Below are positions 7,105 through 9,547 of a DNA stretch of 9,547 bases, piece after piece; positions within the stretch are counted from its first letter, which is position 1; every line of letters begins with the position of its first letter. The position numbers and the translations under genes were made by a program. The stretch spans positions 1-9,547 of the forward strand of contig RFJF01000490.1 in assembly GCA_003695455.1 (NCBI GenBank), written 5' to 3'. Below the pieces are notes generated by a model, which was not told the DNA's origin, ran no database searches, and worked only from the letters and a program-made list of their open reading frames with translations. The DNA is from Chloroflexota bacterium (GTDB taxonomy: Bacteria > Chloroflexota > Anaerolineae > 4572-78 > J111).

Positions 7105-7641
7105 TTAAGCCGACCTGAGTTTAAACGAGACAATGATTGTCAGAATACCAAACACAATGGCCATAATTCCCAGTACCCACGGCAGTACCGCGGCTGCCAG
7201 AAGCGGCCGGGAAAGCAGCAAGATACCAATAAGAATGTTCACCACGCCTAAAATACCGGCGCCCCAGCCCGCGCCCTTAAAGGACTCAATCAGGCCAATC
7301 ACACCCATAACAATCCCCTGAATTGCCACAATAATGATAATTGTGGTCGGAACAACCAGCAGCCCCACCAGCGGCGAGCGCATAATCATAAAACCGGCAA
7401 TAATCCCCAAAATACCACGGAACAGCAGCCAGCCCCAGTGAATATCAGAGTCCTTTGTAAAAATCCTGATCAGCGAAAAAATTCCGTCTACCAACCAGTA
7501 AGCGCCAATAAAAATAATAAACGTAAGTGATGTAATAAAGGGCGAACTCAACAACAAAATCCCCAAAATGAGCGTGGCAATTCCTTGCAACAGCACCACC
7601 CACCACGCGCTGGACGGCCGTTGATTTACTGCAACCGACAT
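7105..7641 (-). CDS. HdeD-like (DUF308) integral membrane protein, second copy
   Basis: A 178-residue, six-helix protein: WWVVLLQGIATLILGILLLS (14-33), YWLVDGIFSLIRIF (48-61), WGWLLFRGILGIIAGFMI, and repeated QGIVMGVIGLIESF and FGILTIIVSFKL ends, matching the HdeD/DUF308 triple-hairpin pattern. The ATG at 7641 is chosen because GGAGGG (7647-7652) lies five bases upstream; an extension to 7839 would add a non-homologous, non-hydrophobic leader of 66 residues. Overall architecture is shared with the protein at 1485-2048 but the sequences are well diverged, so they are not a recent duplication. First gene of a two-gene unit with the DUF1269 gene. Molecular function unproven in the family. Confidence 0.87.
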   Translation of the reverse strand: MSVAVNQRPSSAWWVVLLQGIATLILGILLLSSPFITSLTFIIFIGAYWLVDGIFSLIRIFTKDSDIHWGWLLFRGILGIIAGFMIMRSPLVGLLVVPTTIIIIVAIQGIVMGVIGLIESFKGAGWGAGILGVVNILIGILLLSRPLLAAAVLPWVLGIMAIVFGILTIIVSFKLRSA

Positions 7642-7660
7642 AATTTCCCTCCAATTTACA

Positions 7661-7690
7661 ATTATTTTTAACCCAGGGATTATCCCGCAA
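7661..7690 (-). promoter_or_regulatory. Weak candidate promoter of the HdeD-DUF1269 operon
   Basis: On the minus strand TTGCGG (7685-7690) and AATAAT (7661-7666) are separated by 18 bp. A perfect 11-bp palindrome, GGGATTATCCC (7676-7686), lies between the two elements and could be an operator. The match to consensus is modest. Confidence 0.3.
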
Positions 7691-7803
7691 CCGTTTTTGG
7701 CTAGAGTCCACCCCGGGAAGTTGAACAACGGATTCCTGTGAAAATTCGTTGGATAGCAGGCGGCAAACGGCAGACGGAGCATACCCATGCCCGCCGGGAT
7801 GCA

Positions 7804-7827
7804 GGGCGTGACCGACGGTCGCCCCCT
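7804..7827. repeat. Imperfect GC-rich palindrome, possible dispersed intergenic repeat
   Basis: GACCG (7810-7814) and CGGTC (7816-7820) flank a single base, with outer GGGC (7804-7807) and GCCC (7821-7824) continuing the pairing across a two-base bulge. The GC-rich block (about 7755-7830) contrasts with the AT-rich promoter region beside it. The GCGACCGTCGGTC-like core resembles short repeats scattered in some filamentous-bacterium genomes; this is from memory and unchecked. Confidence 0.35.
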
Positions 7828-7907
7828 ACAAATTTTCATTCATTGTTGCTGTGCTGCAGAAATTATACTGTAACTTCAAAAAGTACACCATTTTTCCCTT
7901 GGGGGGT

Positions 7908-7923
7908 TGTACAGCACAGTACA
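7908..7923. promoter_or_regulatory. TGTAC-N6-GTACA palindrome upstream of the promoter
   Basis: TGTACAGCACAGTACA is a dyad with 5-bp perfect arms, ending 12 bases before the -35 element at 7936. The embedded CAGCACAG (7912-7919) is also the exact reverse complement of CTGTGCTG at 7849-7856. The position fits an activator or secondary repressor site; the regulator is unknown. Confidence 0.35.
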
Positions 7924-7935
7924 TTCTGTGTTAAT

Positions 7936-7963
7936 TTGACAATTCATCGTCGGTTCTTATAAT
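7936..7963 (+). promoter_or_regulatory. Consensus sigma-70 promoter of the PCuAC-ZnuA gene
   Basis: TTGACA (7936-7941) and TATAAT (7958-7963) match the consensus exactly, with a 16-bp spacer. Transcription should start near 7970, inside the palindrome at 7965-7977, giving a leader of about 100 nt before the ATG at 8071. A perfect promoter with an operator at the start point is typical of a gene held off by a repressor. Confidence 0.85.
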
Positions 7964-7964
7964 C

Positions 7965-7977
7965 GAGAATAATTCTC
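7965..7977. promoter_or_regulatory. Fur-family-like operator 1 (GAGAATAATTCTC)
   Basis: A perfect 13-bp palindrome one base after the -10 element, covering the predicted transcription start. Extended to 15 bp (7964-7978) it agrees with the Fur-family 7-1-7 consensus TGATAATnATTATCA at most positions, including the central AATnATT. Given the downstream zinc-binding protein, a Zur-type repressor is the best guess. Confidence 0.6.
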
Positions 7978-7992
7978 AAATACGGCTCATTT

Positions 7993-8024
7993 TTAAAACA
8001 CCGTACCGGACCACGGTGTTTTAA
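7993..8024 (+). terminator. Terminator-like hairpin in the leader of the PCuAC-ZnuA gene
   Basis: TTAAAACACCGT (7993-8004) pairs perfectly with ACGGTGTTTTAA (8013-8024) around loop ACCGGACC, followed by TTTTT (8025-8029). This is a textbook intrinsic terminator in the plus direction, lying between the promoter (start about 7970) and the gene (8071). No plus-strand gene precedes it, so it would act on the leader itself: attenuation, partial readthrough, or release of an RNA of about 60 nt. TACGG (7981-7985) can pair with CCGTA (8001-8005), a possible alternative fold that would open the hairpin. Confidence 0.65.
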
Positions 8025-8040
8025 TTTTTACGCTTTAACA

Positions 8041-8053
8041 GAGAATTAGTCTC
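8041..8053. promoter_or_regulatory. Fur-family-like operator 2 (GAGAATTAGTCTC)
   Basis: A near-palindromic copy of operator 1 with the same GAGAAT left half and one arm mismatch. It lies between the leader hairpin and the AAGGGG ribosome binding site (8058-8063), its centre 76 bp from that of operator 1. A repressor bound here would act as a roadblock or loop with operator 1. Confidence 0.45.
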
Positions 8054-8070
8054 ATTTAAGGGGTATTGGA

Positions 8071-9495
8071 ATGAAATATTTGTGGCGAATTGCGAGCGCT
8101 TTTGTGCTGCTGGGGGCTTCGGCGTGCGGTGCGTTGGGCCAGGCCCCGGAAAGCACGCCAACGCCCACCCCCGTTGCCGCCAGCCCTGACGGCACACTCC
8201 AAATCAGCGAACCATACATTCAGGCCGCCGGCAAAAATGGGGCCGGGTATCTGAAAATTAACAACACCGGGACTGCCGCCGATGCGCTGCTATCTGTTGA
8301 AAGCGATGTTGCCGCCGCCGTTGAACTGCACCAATCAAAAAAGGGCGATGGCAATATGATGCAAATGCTACCGGTACCACGGCTGGAAATTGCGGCGAAT
8401 GACTCGGTTGAGTTACGGCCGGGCCGGTATCACATTATGTTAATTGACCTCAAGCAGGAGCTGGTAAAGGGTGAAAAAATCAATCTGACCCTGAATTTTG
8501 AACGGGCCGGGCCAATTTTGGTTACGGCAGAGGTAGTGCTGGGCGGCAAACCCGCCAAAAACAACGCCGGCACGCATGAACACGCCGAGGACGCCACAAT
8601 GGCAGACCACGCAGATACCGGAGCACTGGCCCCCGTTCAACTTTCAAACGGCCAAAGGTTGAATGTGATTGCCACAACCAGCATCATTGGTGACCTGGCA
8701 AAAAATGTAGGCGGCAACAAAATTGCGCTGTCGGTGTTGGTGCCGCCGGGCACCGACCCGCACGGATTTACCCCCACGCCGCAGGATGCGGCCCGCATGG
8801 CCGGCGCGCACGTGATTTTGGCAAACGGGTTGGGACTTGAGGAATTTCTGACCGGCCTCATTGAGAACGCCGGCAGCCATGTGCCGTTGGTCACGCTGGC
8901 TGACGGAATAGACCCGCACCACGCTGACCCTACCGCCGCCCAAAACGACCACGATCACGACCACGGCGGCGCAGACCCACACGTGTGGATGACCCCATCC
9001 AACGCGGTGATTATGGTGCAAAATATTGAAAACGCACTGAGCGCGCTGGACCCGGCCAACGCCAAAACCTACTCAGACAACGCGGCGGCTTACACGGCCA
9101 GGCTGGAAACGCTTGACGGTTGGGTGCAAAGCCAAATTGACAGCATCCCGCAGGAAAAACGTCTGATGGTAACGGACCACAATTCATTTGGTTATTTTGC
9201 TAACCGGTACGGACTGGAGTTGGTGGGCGCGGTGGTGCCGGCCTACAGTGCCAGCGCCGAGCCATCGGCGCAGGAATTGGCACAACTGCAAGACGCGGTG
9301 GTCAATCGCGGTGCACAAGCAATTTTTGTGGGAACCACAGTCAACCCGGTTCTGGCCGAGCGGCTGGCGCAAGACACCGGTGTGCAATTGGTGCCACTGT
9401 ACACCGGTTCGCTGGGAGAAGCCGGCAGCGGGGCAGAAAGTTACATTGATTTTATCCGGTACAACACCACTGCCATTGTCAATGCGCTCAAATAA
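8071..9495 (+). CDS. Lipoprotein fusing a PCu(A)C copper chaperone to a ZnuA/TroA-type zinc-binding protein
   Basis: 474 residues. A lipoprotein signal ends at C19 (ASAC), followed by a Thr-Pro linker (28-36). Residues about 44-158 are a PCu(A)C (DUF461) domain with H87, M97/M99, and HIM (121-123); M99-X21-H121-X-M123 fits the family's copper site. A His-rich linker (HEHAEDATMADHAD) leads to a cluster A-I metal-binding domain (197-474): DPHGF (H231), DPHVW (H304) and TDHNSFGYF (H370) supply the three His ligands, and a His/Asp-rich loop (283-298, with HDHDH) precedes H304 as in ZnuA. At the usual acidic fourth ligand the sequence is LYTGSLG (G446). Zinc delivery to an ABC importer is the likely role, with copper binding by the first domain. 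No permease or ATPase gene is seen in the window; it may follow downstream. RBS AAGGGG is seven bases from the ATG. Probably repressed by a Fur/Zur regulator. Confidence 0.9.
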   Translation: MKYLWRIASAFVLLGASACGALGQAPESTPTPTPVAASPDGTLQISEPYIQAAGKNGAGYLKINNTGTAADALLSVESDVAAAVELHQSKKGDGNMMQMLPVPRLEIAANDSVELRPGRYHIMLIDLKQELVKGEKINLTLNFERAGPILVTAEVVLGGKPAKNNAGTHEHAEDATMADHADTGALAPVQLSNGQRLNVIATTSIIGDLAKNVGGNKIALSVLVPPGTDPHGFTPTPQDAARMAGAHVILANGLGLEEFLTGLIENAGSHVPLVTLADGIDPHHADPTAAQNDHDHDHGGADPHVWMTPSNAVIMVQNIENALSALDPANAKTYSDNAAAYTARLETLDGWVQSQIDSIPQEKRLMVTDHNSFGYFANRYGLELVGAVVPAYSASAEPSAQELAQLQDAVVNRGAQAIFVGTTVNPVLAERLAQDTGVQLVPLYTGSLGEAGSGAESYIDFIRYNTTAIVNALK

Positions 9496-9497
9496 AC

Positions 9498-9525
9498 TTG
9501 ACACACCCAATTTGACGGTTATGCT
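9498..9525 (+). promoter_or_regulatory. Candidate promoter for the gene beyond the right edge
   Basis: TTGACA (9498-9503) is followed after 16 bp by TATGCT (9520-9525), and TGCTAAAAT overlaps it as an extended -10 alternative. It begins three bases after the stop codon at 9495. No terminator is visible between, so the next gene may be read from both this promoter and the upstream one. Confidence 0.45.
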
Positions 9526-9547
9526 AAAATTTCAGTGTTTAACCGGC

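Noticed and set aside
7642..7839. Upstream extension of the second HdeD-like gene to 7839
   Set aside because: The added 66 residues do not look like the family and read through the candidate promoter; GGAGGG just before 7641 marks the start.
7738..7962. Open frame of 74 codons on the plus strand in the intergenic region
   Set aside because: It begins with GTG without a ribosome binding site, has an unlike-protein composition, and runs through the palindromes and the -35/-10 promoter elements.
9516..9545. CGGTTA/TAACCG inverted repeat at the right edge as a terminator
   Set aside because: Only six pairs with an 18-base loop and no T-run visible; it overlaps a better promoter candidate and runs to the window edge.

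Overview
The window looks like chromosomal DNA from a mid-GC environmental bacterium, most likely a member of the Chloroflexota (Anaerolineae or Caldilineae type). This is an inference from Thr-Pro repeat linkers and tails on surface proteins, long domain-fusion membrane proteins, and the HdeD-like and DUF1269 content. No rRNA, tRNA, CRISPR array, phage or IS gene is visible.

Layout. (1) Positions 1-1261, minus strand: the N-terminal 420 residues of a secreted or membrane protein with two beta-sandwich (PPC-like) lobes followed by a pentameric ligand-gated ion channel (GLIC/Cys-loop type) ligand-binding domain; the pore lies outside the window. (2) A divergent promoter region, then three plus-strand genes: an HdeD-like (DUF308) membrane protein, an unrecognised soluble protein, and, five bases later, a 1167-residue protein joining an APC-type permease, two universal-stress-protein (UspA) domains, a DUF389 membrane domain and a duplicated C-terminal module. 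(3) A strong bidirectional terminator separates this set from a convergent minus-strand pair, a second HdeD-like protein and a DUF1269 Gly-rich membrane protein. (4) A 429-bp intergenic region carries a consensus sigma-70 promoter, two Fur-family-like operators and a terminator-like leader hairpin. (5) It drives a lipoprotein that fuses a PCu(A)C copper-chaperone domain to a ZnuA/TroA zinc-binding protein.

Together the genes suggest a membrane and stress-homeostasis neighbourhood (transport with Usp sensing, HdeD/DUF1269 envelope proteins, ligand-gated channel) next to a metal-regulated metal-uptake locus. The most unusual items are the APC-Usp-Usp-DUF389 fusion, the PCuAC-ZnuA fusion with its operator/attenuator-like leader, and the channel with two extra extracellular lobes.
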